From assembly GCA_949288145.1 (NCBI GenBank), contig CASEJD010000024.1:1-64000 (forward strand): DNA of 64,000 nt, written 5' to 3'. This DNA comes from an uncultured Coriobacteriia bacterium (GTDB lineage: Bacteria; Actinomycetota; Coriobacteriia; Coriobacteriales; Eggerthellaceae). Under the pieces are notes generated by a model that was given only the letters and a program-made list of their open reading frames with translations, was not told the origin of the DNA and ran no database searches. A program made the position numbers and the translations under genes. This document shows, in pieces, positions 31,536-43,497 of this stretch (its first letter is position 1; each line of letters begins with the position of its first letter).

Positions 31536-33413
31536 GTGCGAAAGCCAGCCGCGTGGAACCGTCGCGCTCTGCGAAGCGCCGAACTCCCATTCGGAGAAAG
31601 CTTCGCTGCTCGTAGCGCGGCTCTGGCTGCGCCTCGCGCGCGTCGCGCTCTCGGCGTAGCCGCGCTGTTTGCGCTGCTCATGTTGGCGCTTCTTCTTGCG
31701 TGCTCCCTTTGCGCCCCCTCGCGCGCTCACGCGGCGGACTACAGTATGCCGCAGGTCGATATCGAGGCGACCGTGGGGGCGGACGGCTCGCTCCACGTGG
31801 TTGAAGAGCGCACGTTCTCGTACTCGGGCGGCGCGTCCGAAGCTGTCTTCGAGCTCGACGTGCCCTACAGCGGGGAGCTCGAGGTCAATGGCGTGTGGGT
31901 AGGCGACCCCGACGACATCGACCAGAATGGCAACGTCATCAGCACGCCGTTGCAGCGCACCTCGTTCGACCTCGCTTGGCGTGGCGACAAGAGCACAGGC
32001 CCGAAAGTCTCCAGCTATGCGGTGGACGACCCGTGCGATACGGTCTATGTGTTCTTCAACGCTGCGGAGGAATCCTGTGTCGTCACGCTGGATTACACGG
32101 TGGAAGGCGCGGTCGGCGTCTACCGTGACATGGGCGAGCTGTACTGGAGCTACGTGAACTCGAACTGGGAGGTCGACTCCCAGAACGTGACGCTGACGGT
32201 GCACCTGCCCGCGCCCGCCGGCGCGGAGATCGTGCCGAACGAGACCGTGTACGCGTGGGGCCACGGGCCGGAGGACGGCACCGTGGCCATCAACACCGAC
32301 GGATCGGTGACGTACACGTGCCCGACCGTGCATGCGGGCCAGTACGCCACGGCGCGCGTTGTGTTCCCGACGGAGTGGCTCAGCGCCGTCTCGCAGAAGG
32401 TGCGCATGGAGCACCAGACCACCGACATCCTTGATTCCGTCATCAAAGAGGAGGCCGCCTGGAGCGACACGGCGAGTTCTCATCGCGAAAGCTCGCTCAC
32501 GTTCCATGTCGTGGTTGTGGCGGCGTCCATGCTGCTCCTGCTTGTGGTGGGCATCGTGTGGGCGTGCTTCGGGAAGGAGCGCCGCTCGCGCTGGAAGGGC
32601 GAATCTTGGAGCAACGCGCCCGAGCCGGGCATGCACCCTGCCGTGGCGGGCCGCTTGTGGCGTTTCGACCACACGAGCTCGAAGGACCTGGTGGCGTCCG
32701 TCATGCGCATCGTGGACGCGGGCCTGGTGGACCTTAAGCGCGAAGAGGCCGTCAACGGCGTGAACGACGTGCAGGTGCGCTGGCTCCTGACGCGAAAGGT
32801 TTCGAATCGTGACGCTGCTGAGGAGGCGGCCAACGAAGGGGGCCGGAAGACGGCGTCCGAGCGTCTGGACAATGCGACGGTTTCCCTGCTGTTCGACGAC
32901 ATCGCCGAAGGCGTGGGCACACTTTCGTTCGACGGCATCGTGCGCGGGGCGGAGGCCATCCCGCGCCAGTACGTCGATGCCGTCCGCGCCTGGCAGGACG
33001 CGTTGAGCCTGGAAGTGCGAAAGCGCTGCCTGTTTGATGCGCGTGGATGGAGGCTTCAAATGCCGGTCGTCGTGGTCGGCGTGGCGTGGGCGCTCTTGGG
33101 CGCGGCGGCGTGGTTCTTCCAGAACGACACAACGACCGCATGGGCCATGATCCCCGCTGGCGCGCTCGTCGCGCTGTTTGGGGCCAATCTGCCGCGCCGC
33201 AGCCAGGAAGGCGCCGACCTGAACGCGAAGTGCGAGGCGCTGCGCGCGTGGCTGGCAGATCGCCCGGCGGACGAAGCGGACAACCGAGCGGAGCTCGAGC
33301 CGTACGCGTACGTGCTCGGCGTCCGCTCGAGCGAAGCGGCGGACGCGCTGGAGCGCGCGTTCGACGACGCGTGGAAAACCGCGCGCGAAGGCGTGCGCGT
33401 GCGACGCTCGTAG
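31536..33413 (+). CDS. DUF2207 family membrane protein
   Basis: A 625-residue exported membrane protein. A hydrophobic signal/anchor (residues 40-65, ending ...SRAHA) is followed by an extracellular beta-rich domain (YSMPQVDIEATVGADGSLHV, the DUF2207 start) of about 280 residues. One transmembrane helix follows (VVVVAASMLLLLVVGIVWAC), then a cytoplasmic region with AGRLWRFDHTSSKDLVASVM (the LTPAE/Y-type linker of this family), then two more helices near residues 510-550. Function unknown in the family. GTG 31536 is preferred: AAGGAGG sits five bases upstream. Single gene, possibly starting just past the divergent tRNA-Ser. Confidence 0.8.
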   Translation: MRKPAAWNRRALRSAELPFGESFAARSAALAAPRARRALGVAALFALLMLALLLACSLCAPSRAHAADYSMPQVDIEATVGADGSLHVVEERTFSYSGGASEAVFELDVPYSGELEVNGVWVGDPDDIDQNGNVISTPLQRTSFDLAWRGDKSTGPKVSSYAVDDPCDTVYVFFNAAEESCVVTLDYTVEGAVGVYRDMGELYWSYVNSNWEVDSQNVTLTVHLPAPAGAEIVPNETVYAWGHGPEDGTVAINTDGSVTYTCPTVHAGQYATARVVFPTEWLSAVSQKVRMEHQTTDILDSVIKEEAAWSDTASSHRESSLTFHVVVVAASMLLLLVVGIVWACFGKERRSRWKGESWSNAPEPGMHPAVAGRLWRFDHTSSKDLVASVMRIVDAGLVDLKREEAVNGVNDVQVRWLLTRKVSNRDAAEEAANEGGRKTASERLDNATVSLLFDDIAEGVGTLSFDGIVRGAEAIPRQYVDAVRAWQDALSLEVRKRCLFDARGWRLQMPVVVVGVAWALLGAAAWFFQNDTTTAWAMIPAGALVALFGANLPRRSQEGADLNAKCEALRAWLADRPADEADNRAELEPYAYVLGVRSSEAADALERAFDDAWKTAREGVRVRRS

Positions 33414-33675
33414 CGTTTCGGGTGCCTTCGCCTCTTGCTGTTAGCGCCTGGCGCCCTCTTCAGCTCCCGCGCCCTGCGTCGAGCGTCGTGCGAGAGATAC
33501 TTCGTCCCCGGCTCCGTTCTCGCAACGCCTTGCGCCGCGCTCGCGGGAATTCGCCTGCGTCGCATGGCGCAGCGCGTGTGCGTGCTCTATAGTGGGGCGC
33601 GTTGAAGAGAGCCGGCGCGCGGCGACGGCAGGGCGTCCGCCCGCGAAAGCGCTGGGCGGCAGGAAGGGGCACAGC

Positions 33676-34218
33676 ATGACTGCCACGGAAGCGAAGCGCA
33701 ACATCGTCCTCATCGGCATGCCCGGCGCGGGCAAGTCGACGCTCGGCGTGGTCTTGGCGAAGATCCTGAACTACGACTTCATCGACGCCGACCTGGTCAT
33801 CCAGAACCAGTGCGACAAGACGCTGCAGAAGATCATCGACGCGTGCGGCCCCGAGGGCTTCATCGAGGTGGAGAACCAGATCCTGGGCGACCTCGAGGCA
33901 GACCGCAGCATCATTTCCACGGGCGGCTCCGCCGTGTACTCCGACGAGGCCATGCGCCATCTCACGGAGATCGGCACGGTCGTCTACCTCAAGATCTCCT
34001 ACGACCAGCTGGTGCACCGCCTGAGCGATCTGCGCGAGCGCGGCGTGGTTATGAAGAACGGCATCGGCATGAGCCTGCGCGAGCTTTTCGACGAGCGTCG
34101 CCCGCTCTACGAGCGCTACGCCGAGATCACCGTCGACGTGGACGACCTGACCATCACCGGCGCCGCCCGCAAGGTGGCGGACGCGCTGATGGCCGCCGGT
34201 TGCGTGCAGGAATCTTAG
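33676..34218 (+). CDS. Shikimate-kinase-like protein with altered substrate motif
   Basis: P-loop kinase of 180 residues, the usual size for AroK. It has Walker A GMPGAGKST (14-22), DADLVIQ in place of the shikimate-binding DSD region, and ERRPLYERYAEITVD near the C-terminus as in shikimate kinases. Two shikimate-contacting positions differ: the FRxxE motif reads FIEVE (62-66, Arg absent), and GGG reads GGS (83-85). It may be a true AroK variant or a paralogue with another small substrate. No other aromatic-pathway gene is nearby. ATG 33676 follows AGGAAGG. A tRNA follows 18 bases after the stop. Confidence 0.7.
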   Translation: MTATEAKRNIVLIGMPGAGKSTLGVVLAKILNYDFIDADLVIQNQCDKTLQKIIDACGPEGFIEVENQILGDLEADRSIISTGGSAVYSDEAMRHLTEIGTVVYLKISYDQLVHRLSDLRERGVVMKNGIGMSLRELFDERRPLYERYAEITVDVDDLTITGAARKVADALMAAGCVQES

Positions 34219-34236
34219 TGTAAAATAACCCTTCAA

Positions 34237-34312
34237 GCCTCCGTAGCTCAGGGGATAGAGCACCGCTCTCCTAAAGCGGGTGTCGACGGTTCGAATCCGC
34301 CCGGGGGCACCA
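34237..34312 (+). tRNA. tRNA-Arg(CCU)
   Basis: A 76-nt cloverleaf with encoded CCA: acceptor GCCTCCG/CGGGGGC (one G:U), D-arm GCTC/GAGC, anticodon stem CCGCT/AGCGG with loop CTCCTAA giving CCT, and T-arm GACGGTTCGAATCCGCC. It reads AGG codons. Confidence 0.95.
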
Positions 34313-34465
34313 TTCGGAATTGACGGCGTCGCTGCTGCGGCGCCGTTTCCGTTGTCGGGCGACGTCATCAAAACGCCACCGAAGTGCGCGAGAATCCCGC
34401 GCTTCTGACCAGGCCTTATTATCGCATGCCCGACGCAACATGACGTCCAGGTAACGAACAGATTA

Positions 34466-34519
34466 CTTGGGTAACAAGCTCTGAAATAACTTGACAGTCC
34501 ATCACTCAGATTTTATAGT
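34466..34519 (+). promoter_or_regulatory. dnaK promoter with HAIR-like HspR operator
   Basis: A strong sigma-A promoter: TTGACA (34491-34496), 17-base spacer, TATAGT (34514-34519). Between and over the boxes lies CTTGACA-N7-ACTCAGA (34490-34510), matching the actinobacterial HAIR operator CTTGAGT-N7-ACTCAAG at 5 of 7 bases in each arm with the exact spacing. CTTGGGTAACAAG at 34466-34478 is a further short inverted repeat just upstream. HspR, encoded in this operon, is the expected repressor. Confidence 0.75.
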
Positions 34520-34809
34520 TGCAACCGTCGAAGGAAACATGCGAAGGCGCAAAGCCACAGCCGGAGTCGCAAACTCGCCGGCGAAAGCAGCCCCTCGCAT
34601 GGCGCGAAAGCTTCCGACACGCGTTCGCTTCTGCCCCTCCTCCTCTTCTCGGCGAGCGCGTGTCGGGGGCTTTCGGTGCGAAATCCCCTCGATGCGGCGA
34701 CACAGCGGTCGTCGGCGGCGAAAACCGCAGGGCGCCGCAGCCGCCACCGAAGTAGGTAACACAGAGGAAAGGCCCCGAAGGCTGGGCCGCAACCGAAAGG
34801 ACATAGAAG
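34520..34809 (+). promoter_or_regulatory. Long structured dnaK leader
   Basis: About 290 untranslated bases separate the promoter from dnaK. A large stem dominates: 34602-34611 pairs with 34669-34680, and 34614-34628 with 34652-34666 (only a base or two mispaired). No convincing small gene is present; the frames that run through it are GC artefacts. Confidence 0.6.
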
Positions 34810-36711
34810 ATGGGCAAGATTATCGGCATCGACCTTGGCACCACGAACTCCGCCATGGCGATCATGGAGGGCTCCGAGCCGGAGATCCTCGTCAACGCGG
34901 AGGGTGACCGCACCACCCCGTCCGTGGTCGGCTTCCGCAAGGACGGCGAGCGCGTGGTCGGCAAGGCCGCGAAGAACCAGGCCGTCACCAACCCGGAGAA
35001 CACCGTCGCGTCCGTGAAGCGCTTCATCGGCCGCTCCTACGGCGAGACCACCGAAGAGCAGAAGACCGTCGCCTACAAGGTGAACAACGGCAACGGCGGC
35101 CGCGCCGTCGTCGACATCGACGGCAAGGACTACATGCCGGAGGAGATCTCCGCCATGGTCCTGCAGAAGATGAAGTCCGACGCCGAGAAGCAGGTCGGCC
35201 AGCCCATCACGCAGGCCGTCATCACCGTCCCGGCGTACTTCAACGACGCACAGCGCCAGGCCACCAAGGACGCGGGCAAGATCGCGGGCCTCGAGGTCAT
35301 GCGCATCATCAACGAGCCGACGGCCGCTGCGCTGGCCTACGGCCTCGACAAGACGAACAAGGATCAGAAGGTCCTCGTCTTCGACCTGGGCGGCGGCACG
35401 TTCGACGTGTCCGTCCTGGAGCTCGGCGACGGCGTCTTCGAGGTCTGCTCCACCGCTGGTGACAACCACCTGGGCGGCGACGACTGGGACCAGCGTGTCA
35501 TCGACTGGCTGGCCGACAAGTTCGCGGCCGACAACGGCGGCATCAACCTGCGCGCCGACAAGATGGCCCTGCAGCGCCTGAAGGAGGCCGCTGAGAAGGC
35601 CAAGATGGAGCTCTCCTCCACCACGCAGGCAAACATCAACCTGCCGTTCATCACGGCTGACGCCACGGGCCCGAAGCACCTTGACTACACGCTGACCCGC
35701 GCTGAGTTCGAGCGCATCACGAAGGACCTGCTGGATCGTTGCCGCAAGCCGGTCGAGCAGGCGCTGCGCGACGCCGGCCTGTCCACGGGCGACGTGGCCG
35801 AGGTCATCCTCGTCGGCGGCTCCACCCGTATGCCGGCCGTCCAGGAGCTCGTCAAGACCATGACGGGCAAGAGCCCGAACATGTCCGTGAACCCGGACGA
35901 GGTCGTGGCCATGGGCGCTGCCGTCCAAGGCGGCGTGCTCGCTGGCGACGTCGAGGGCATCCTGCTGCTCGACGTGACCCCGCTGTCCCTCGGCGTCGAG
36001 ACCATGGGCGGCGTCATGACCAAGATGATCGACCGCAACACCACCATCCCGACCCGCAAGACCGAGATCTACTCCACGGCGGCCGACAACCAGACCTCCG
36101 TCGAGATCCACGTCCTGCAGGGCGAGCGCGAGATGGCAGCCGACAACAAGACGCTCGGCCGCTTCCAGCTCACCGGCATCCCGGCCGCCCGCCGCGGTGT
36201 GCCGCAGATCGAGGTCACCTTCGACATCGACGCGAACGGCATCGTGAACGTCTCCGCGAAGGACCTGGGCACCGGCAAGCAGCAGCAGATCACCATCTCC
36301 GGCTCCACCGCGCTGACCGACGAGGAAGTCGACCGCATGGTGAAGGACGCCGAGCAGCACGCCGAAGAGGACGAGCGCCGCAAGCAGGAGGTCGAGGCCC
36401 GCAACACCTGCGACTCCCTGGTGAACGCCACCGAGCAGACCCTCTCCGAGCTGGGCGAGAAGGTCCCGGCCGACGCCAAGAAGCAGGCTGAGGACGCCAT
36501 CGCCGAGGCGAAGAGCGCCCTGTCCGGCACCGACGTCGAGTCTATCAAGGCCGCGACCGAGAAGCTGCAGCAGGCGGGCTACAAGCTGGCGGAGATCGTC
36601 TACTCCACCGAGCAGGCCGGCCAGCAGGGCGCCGCTGCCCAGCAGCCCACCAACGACGACACGATCGAAGCTGACTACGAAGTGGTCGACGACGACAAGG
36701 AGAACAAGTAA
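34810..36711 (+). CDS. dnaK: Chaperone DnaK (Hsp70)
   Basis: ATP-driven chaperone of 633 residues. ATPase signatures: [36 protein letters not shown] and [17 protein letters not shown]. The substrate domain is present ([20 protein letters not shown]), and the lid ends with the acidic tail [12 protein letters not shown]. Strongly biased GC-ending codons suggest high expression. It is first in the operon dnaK-grpE-dnaJ-hspR-clpB, with only 2 bases to grpE. Confidence 0.98.
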   Translation: MGKIIGIDLGTTNSAMAIMEGSEPEILVNAEGDRTTPSVVGFRKDGERVVGKAAKNQAVTNPENTVASVKRFIGRSYGETTEEQKTVAYKVNNGNGGRAVVDIDGKDYMPEEISAMVLQKMKSDAEKQVGQPITQAVITVPAYFNDAQRQATKDAGKIAGLEVMRIINEPTAAALAYGLDKTNKDQKVLVFDLGGGTFDVSVLELGDGVFEVCSTAGDNHLGGDDWDQRVIDWLADKFAADNGGINLRADKMALQRLKEAAEKAKMELSSTTQANINLPFITADATGPKHLDYTLTRAEFERITKDLLDRCRKPVEQALRDAGLSTGDVAEVILVGGSTRMPAVQELVKTMTGKSPNMSVNPDEVVAMGAAVQGGVLAGDVEGILLLDVTPLSLGVETMGGVMTKMIDRNTTIPTRKTEIYSTAADNQTSVEIHVLQGEREMAADNKTLGRFQLTGIPAARRGVPQIEVTFDIDANGIVNVSAKDLGTGKQQQITISGSTALTDEEVDRMVKDAEQHAEEDERRKQEVEARNTCDSLVNATEQTLSELGEKVPADAKKQAEDAIAEAKSALSGTDVESIKAATEKLQQAGYKLAEIVYSTEQAGQQGAAAQQPTNDDTIEADYEVVDDDKENK

Positions 36712-36713
36712 CC

Positions 36714-37391
36714 ATGGCCAAGAACGACTACGCTGACTCCGGCCTCATCGACACCTCCGTCGGCGGTACCTCCGCCGTGAGTGAGGTCATGGGCGCTGCC
36801 TACAAGGGCGCCGACGTCGTGAACGTCGAACATGTCGCCGAAGAGGTCGACGAGGTCGAGGGCGTCGAGCCCACGAAGGCCGAAGAGGCCGAGCCCACAC
36901 CGAACCTCGAGTACGAGCTGGGTCTTGCCCGTGCCGAGGTGGAGGAGTGGAAGGACAAGCACCTGCGCCTCCAGGCGGAGTGGAACACCTACCGCCGTCG
37001 CATGGGCGAACAGCGCGAGCAGGAGAAGGCCCTCGCCGCGCAGAGCCTCGTCGAGAGCATCCTGCCGGTGATGGACGACTTCGAGCGCACCATCTCCTAC
37101 GCCGAGGAGCACGGCTCTGACAACCTGCTCGGCGGCGTGCAGGCGGTCCACGCGAAGCTCGTGAACGTCCTGCAGGCCGGCGGCGTCGAGGCCATCGACC
37201 CGAAGGGCGAGGCGTTCGACGCGCTGGAATCCCAGGCCGTCGGCACCGTCGAGGACGAGACCGTCCCCGACGAGACGGTGGCAGAGGTCTACCAGAAGGG
37301 CTACAAGATGGGCGGCAAGGTAATCCGCCCCGCCATGGTCACCGTGACCACCGGCGGCCCGAAGCGACCGAAGGAAGAGTCGGAAGAGTAA
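36714..37391 (+). CDS. grpE: Nucleotide exchange factor GrpE
   Basis: Releases ADP from DnaK. The 225 residues have a long disordered acidic N-terminus (EEVDEVEGVEPTKAEEAEP), then the long coiled-coil helix (LEYELGLARAEVEEWKDKHL, LQAEWNTYRRRMGEQREQE) and the beta-wing domain with EAIDPKGEAFD and VYQKGYKMGGKVIRPAMVTV. It is co-transcribed with dnaK. Confidence 0.96.
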   Translation: MAKNDYADSGLIDTSVGGTSAVSEVMGAAYKGADVVNVEHVAEEVDEVEGVEPTKAEEAEPTPNLEYELGLARAEVEEWKDKHLRLQAEWNTYRRRMGEQREQEKALAAQSLVESILPVMDDFERTISYAEEHGSDNLLGGVQAVHAKLVNVLQAGGVEAIDPKGEAFDALESQAVGTVEDETVPDETVAEVYQKGYKMGGKVIRPAMVTVTTGGPKRPKEESEE

Positions 37392-37400
37392 TACCACGAA

Positions 37401-37429
37401 AGGAGGCGGGCGTTCGGTCCGCCTCCTTC
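37401..37429 (+). promoter_or_regulatory. 10-bp hairpin between grpE and dnaJ
   Basis: Perfect inverted repeat 37401-37410/37420-37429 with a 9-base loop and no T-run. It may stabilise the dnaK-grpE message or lower read-through to dnaJ. Confidence 0.5.
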
Positions 37430-37457
37430 ATAGAGAGAGGAAGTGAGGCGGTTCCCC

Positions 37458-38441
37458 ATGGCAGCCACGCCTGATTACTACAAGACCTTGGGCGTCTCAC
37501 GCACGGCGACACCGGAAGAGATCAAGAAGGCGTACCGCAAGCTGGCCCGCAAGCACCACCCGGACGCTGGCGGCGACGAGGCGAAGTTCAAGGAGATCAA
37601 CGAGGCCTACGAGGTCCTAGGTGACGAGAAGAAGCGCAAGCTCTACGACCAGTACGGCACCGCGAACGAGAACCAGATCCCGTTCGGCGGCGGCAACCCC
37701 TTCGGGGGCGGGTCCGGGTTCAGCGGCTTCAGCAGCTGGGCGGACATCCTCGAAGCGCTGCGCAACGGCGGTGGCGGGTTCAACGTCAACGTGAACGGCC
37801 AGGACATGGGCGGCAACCCCTTCGGGGGCGGCGGCTTCGGCGGCAGCCCGTTCGGCGGCTCCGGATTCGGCGGGGCGCGCGGCCCGCGCCCGGTGAAGGG
37901 CGAGGACGTGAGCGTGGACTTGCCCGTCACCTTCGAAGAGGCCTTCAACGGCGCCGAGAAGCATGTGACGCTGCGTGTGCCCGGCAAGGTCGAGAAGGAG
38001 AAGCTCACGGTGAAGGTCCCGGCCGGCGCCGTGGACGGCGGACGCGTCCGCTTCAAGGGACATGGCCGCCCGGGCCAAAACGGCGGCGCGGCGGGCGATC
38101 TGCTCGTCGTGACGCGCATCCAGCCGCACGCGTACTACGCGCGCGAGGGAGCCGACGTCGTGCTCACGCTGCCGGTGACGTTCGCGGAGGCGGCGCTGGG
38201 GGAGGCCATCGTGGTCCCCGCGCCCGACGGCACGAAGGTTCGTGTGAAGGTGCCCGCCGGCACGCAGAGCGGCACCGTGCTCACGGTGCGCGGCAAGGGT
38301 GCCCCGCGTGTCAAGGGCGGCGGCACCGGAGACTTGCGCATCAAGGTCGAGGTCACCGTGCCCACCGGCCTGAACGACGCGCAGCGCCAGGCGCTCGAGG
38401 CCTATCAGGCGGCATCGCCCGAGCCGGCGCGCCCCTGGTAG
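37458..38441 (+). CDS. DnaJ-type co-chaperone without zinc finger (class B, CbpA-like)
   Basis: Stimulates the DnaK ATPase. The 327 residues comprise a J-domain (1-70, HPD at 34-36), a Gly/Phe-rich linker (about 75-135, repeats of NPFGGG), and two C-terminal beta-sandwich domains ([40 protein letters not shown]). The CxxCxGxG zinc repeats of class A DnaJ are absent. ATG 37458 fits the GTGAGG site; a GTG at 37443 is too close to its purine run. Confidence 0.92.
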   Translation: MAATPDYYKTLGVSRTATPEEIKKAYRKLARKHHPDAGGDEAKFKEINEAYEVLGDEKKRKLYDQYGTANENQIPFGGGNPFGGGSGFSGFSSWADILEALRNGGGGFNVNVNGQDMGGNPFGGGGFGGSPFGGSGFGGARGPRPVKGEDVSVDLPVTFEEAFNGAEKHVTLRVPGKVEKEKLTVKVPAGAVDGGRVRFKGHGRPGQNGGAAGDLLVVTRIQPHAYYAREGADVVLTLPVTFAEAALGEAIVVPAPDGTKVRVKVPAGTQSGTVLTVRGKGAPRVKGGGTGDLRIKVEVTVPTGLNDAQRQALEAYQAASPEPARPW

Positions 38442-38552
38442 GCAGCATCGCCCGGCGGCCGAGTTTCGCCGCCGGGCAGCAGGGCCGGTCAACGCGATCG
38501 ACCACGAAGTTTCATCGGCCCTTCGAGGCCGTGCAGATAGAAGGAACGTGAG

Positions 38553-38948
38553 ATGGAAGACAGGAACAGACCGCTCTACATGATCAGCGTGGCGGCGGAG
38601 CTTGCGGGCGTGCACCCGCAGACGCTGCGCGCCTACGAGCAGAAAGGGCTCGTCACGCCCCAGCGCACGAGCGGCAACACGCGCATGTACTCGCAGGCCG
38701 ACATCGACCGCCTCACGCTCATCAACCAGCTGACGGGCGAGGGCATCAACCTTGCGGGCGTGATCCGCATCCTGGATTTGCAAGGCCGCCTGGACGAGCG
38801 CGACGAAGAGATTGACTCGCTGCACAAGCGCGTCCGTCGCCTTGCCGACCGTGTGCACGAGCTTGAGACTCGCGCACACGTCAACGAGCTCATGCAGACT
38901 GGCCAGAACACCACGGCGCTTGCCCTGCGTAGCGTCCATCACCTCTAA
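38553..38948 (+). CDS. hspR: MerR-family heat-shock repressor HspR
   Basis: A 131-residue repressor of the dnaK operon. The MerR helix-turn-helix is at the N-terminus (YMISVAAELAGVHPQTLRAY, then EQKGLVTPQRTSGNTRMYSQ), followed by a coiled-coil helix. HspR binds HAIR operators with DnaK as co-repressor, so the operon is feedback-controlled; a HAIR-like site covers the promoter at 34490. ATG 38553 follows GAAGGA. Confidence 0.93.
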   Translation: MEDRNRPLYMISVAAELAGVHPQTLRAYEQKGLVTPQRTSGNTRMYSQADIDRLTLINQLTGEGINLAGVIRILDLQGRLDERDEEIDSLHKRVRRLADRVHELETRAHVNELMQTGQNTTALALRSVHHL

Positions 38949-38957
38949 GGAGGCATT

Positions 38958-41684
<2,727 letters not shown>

Positions 41685-41704
41685 GCACACTCCAGGGCAT
41701 TCCG

Positions 41705-41740
41705 AGCGGCCCGCCGGCCCTTTCGAGCCGGCGGGCCGCT
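41705..41740 (+). terminator. Terminator of the dnaK operon
   Basis: A 14-bp perfect GC-rich stem (41705-41718/41727-41740) followed by TCGTGTTTCC, 20 bases after the clpB stop. Confidence 0.85.
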
Positions 41741-41790
41741 TCGTGTTTCCACCAAAACAGAGGGCACGGCTTTCCGCCGAGTCCCGCTTT

Positions 41791-41814
41791 GGCGGAACAT
41801 ATATAATGTCCGCC
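41791..41814 (+). promoter_or_regulatory. Palindromic promoter of the small-protein/trkH unit
   Basis: GGCGGAACAT...ATGTCCGCC (41791-41814) is an inverted repeat (9 pairs with one extra A) centred on the -10 box TATAAT (41802-41807). Transcription would begin at about 41814-41815, right at the ATG. An operator lying over the -10 would allow tight repression. Confidence 0.5.
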
Positions 41815-41949
41815 ATGGTCAGACGGAACAACAACCCGCACAAGGTATCGACTATGCTCTGGGGCATGGGCGTCATCGTGGCGAGCCTGCTCGTGTTCAT
41901 CATGCTCATGGACTTGGTCGTCGTCGCCGTGCGGCTGGTGATGGGGTAG
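41815..41949 (+). CDS. Small single-span membrane protein before trkH
   Basis: A 44-residue protein (47 if the ATG at 41806 is used). A basic N-terminus (MVRRNNNPHKVS) is followed by one long hydrophobic helix (MLWGMGVIVASLLVFIMLMD, continuing LVVVAVRLVMG). The stop is 3 bases before the TrkH start, so the two are almost certainly co-translated. No family recognised; by analogy with KdpF it may stabilise or regulate the K+ transporter. No Shine-Dalgarno; probably leaderless. Confidence 0.65.
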   Translation: MVRRNNNPHKVSTMLWGMGVIVASLLVFIMLMDLVVVAVRLVMG

Positions 41950-41952
41950 TCC

Positions 41953-43497
41953 ATGTGGCCTCGCTTCACGCTCACTGACGCTCGGACCATCGCCCATTAC
42001 CTGGGCTTGCTCATTGTCTGCTTCGCCGTGGCGCCGGCCATCCCGTTCGTCACGGCCCTCGTGTTCCAAGAGTGGGAGCCCGCTTCACGCTATCTGCTGT
42101 GCGTGGGCGTGTGCTTGGTCGTGGGCACTGGATTGCGCCTGCTCATGCCCACTGCGCCGCGCCTGAACCGCCAACAGGCCATGGCCGTGACCGGCCTGGC
42201 GTGGATCGCGCTCGCGTTCGTAGGGTCCATCCCGCTCGTGCTCTCGGACCATTACGCCACGTTCGCTGACGCGCTGTTCGACTGCGTGTCCGGCCTCACC
42301 ACCACCGGCGCCACCGTGGCCACGGACCTCGACCACATGTCCGTGGCGGACAACATGTTCCGCTTCGTCATGCACTTCGCTGGCGGCATGGGATTGATCG
42401 TCGTGGCGCTCTCGCTCGGCCTGTTCGGTCGCCGCGCGGGCGACGCGAGCCTCTACGCGTCCGAGGGACGCAGCGAGCACGTGGTGCCCAACGTCGTGGA
42501 GACCACGCGCTTCATCTCGAAGATCGCGGTCATTATCATCGCCGTCACGTTCGTGCCAGTATGCCTGCTGCTCTGCGCCACGGGCCTCGAGCCGGTGCGC
42601 GCGGCACTGCACGGCCTGTGGCTCAGCATCTCCGCGTTCATGACCGGCGGCTTCTCGCCCATGAGCACGAGCGTCATGTACTACCATTCCGGCGCCGTTG
42701 AGATCGTGCTCATGGTGGCCATGCTGCTCGGCACCATCAATTTCGCGCTGTACCTGGAAGTGCGCCGTGGCCGCACAGACCACTTCTTCCAGGACCTCGA
42801 AGTGCGCACGGGCGCCATCTGGCTGCTCGCCATGATTGCTATCCTGACCGCTACGCTCTCGAGCGCGCCGTTGTTCTCGAACCTGCCCGAGATGCTGCGC
42901 AACTGCGCGTTCATGGTCGTTTCGGCCGCCACGACGACCGGCTTCCAGACCGTCTCGGCAAATCAGCTGACCACCGTGTTCTCGTCGGGCGCGTTCCTGG
43001 TACTCGCCATCGTCATGGCGGTGGGCGGCAGCGCGGGCTCCACTTCCGGCGGCATCAAGTTCCACCGCGTGGGCATCATCTGGAAGTCCATCGTCTCCAC
43101 CATCAAGAGCGCCCTGTTCCCGCCAACGGCGCGCGTGGTGGTTGAGTACCACCACATTGGCCGTCGTCGTCTGCGGCCCGACGTCTCGCGCGAGGCGCTG
43201 ACCGTCTTCACGCTCTACGTCATCACATACGTCATCGGTGCCCTTGCGGGCATCGCCTACGGCTACGAGGCAACGACGTCGCTGTTCGAGTCCGTCGCCA
43301 TGGCGAGCAACGGCGGCATCACCGCGGGCATCAGCGGCCCGGGCATGCCGCTCGGCCTTGAGATGGTGTACCTGCTGCAGATGTGGGCCGGCCGTCTTGA
43401 GTTCGTCACGCTCATGGCGCTCATCGTGGAGGTCGTCGTGTCCGTGACGCCGGATGCCGACGACGTGCGCAAACTGCTGAACAGGGGGAAGTCATGA
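41953..43497 (+). CDS. trkH: TrkH/KtrB-type potassium transport protein
   Basis: Pore subunit of Na+- or H+-coupled K+ uptake, 514 residues. The four degenerate filter loops are visible: GLTTTGATVATD, AFMTGGFSPMST, SAATTTGFQTVS and ASNGGITAGISG, each preceded by M1-type helices. The cytosolic TrkA partner is not in the window. It starts 3 bases after the small membrane protein and its last codons overlap the next gene (ATGA). Confidence 0.92.
   Translation: MWPRFTLTDARTIAHYLGLLIVCFAVAPAIPFVTALVFQEWEPASRYLLCVGVCLVVGTGLRLLMPTAPRLNRQQAMAVTGLAWIALAFVGSIPLVLSDHYATFADALFDCVSGLTTTGATVATDLDHMSVADNMFRFVMHFAGGMGLIVVALSLGLFGRRAGDASLYASEGRSEHVVPNVVETTRFISKIAVIIIAVTFVPVCLLLCATGLEPVRAALHGLWLSISAFMTGGFSPMSTSVMYYHSGAVEIVLMVAMLLGTINFALYLEVRRGRTDHFFQDLEVRTGAIWLLAMIAILTATLSSAPLFSNLPEMLRNCAFMVVSAATTTGFQTVSANQLTTVFSSGAFLVLAIVMAVGGSAGSTSGGIKFHRVGIIWKSIVSTIKSALFPPTARVVVEYHHIGRRRLRPDVSREALTVFTLYVITYVIGALAGIAYGYEATTSLFESVAMASNGGITAGISGPGMPLGLEMVYLLQMWAGRLEFVTLMALIVEVVVSVTPDADDVRKLLNRGKS

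Noticed and set aside
33414-33675. Coding sequence between the DUF2207 gene and the shikimate-kinase-like gene
   Set aside because: The frames here are short and lack ribosome sites; I see nothing beyond a GC-rich spacer with the AGGAAGG site at its end.
34320-34810. CIRCE element (HrcA site) upstream of dnaK
   Set aside because: The TTAGCACTC-N9-GAGTGCTAA pattern is absent; a HAIR-like site is present instead, consistent with HspR in the operon.
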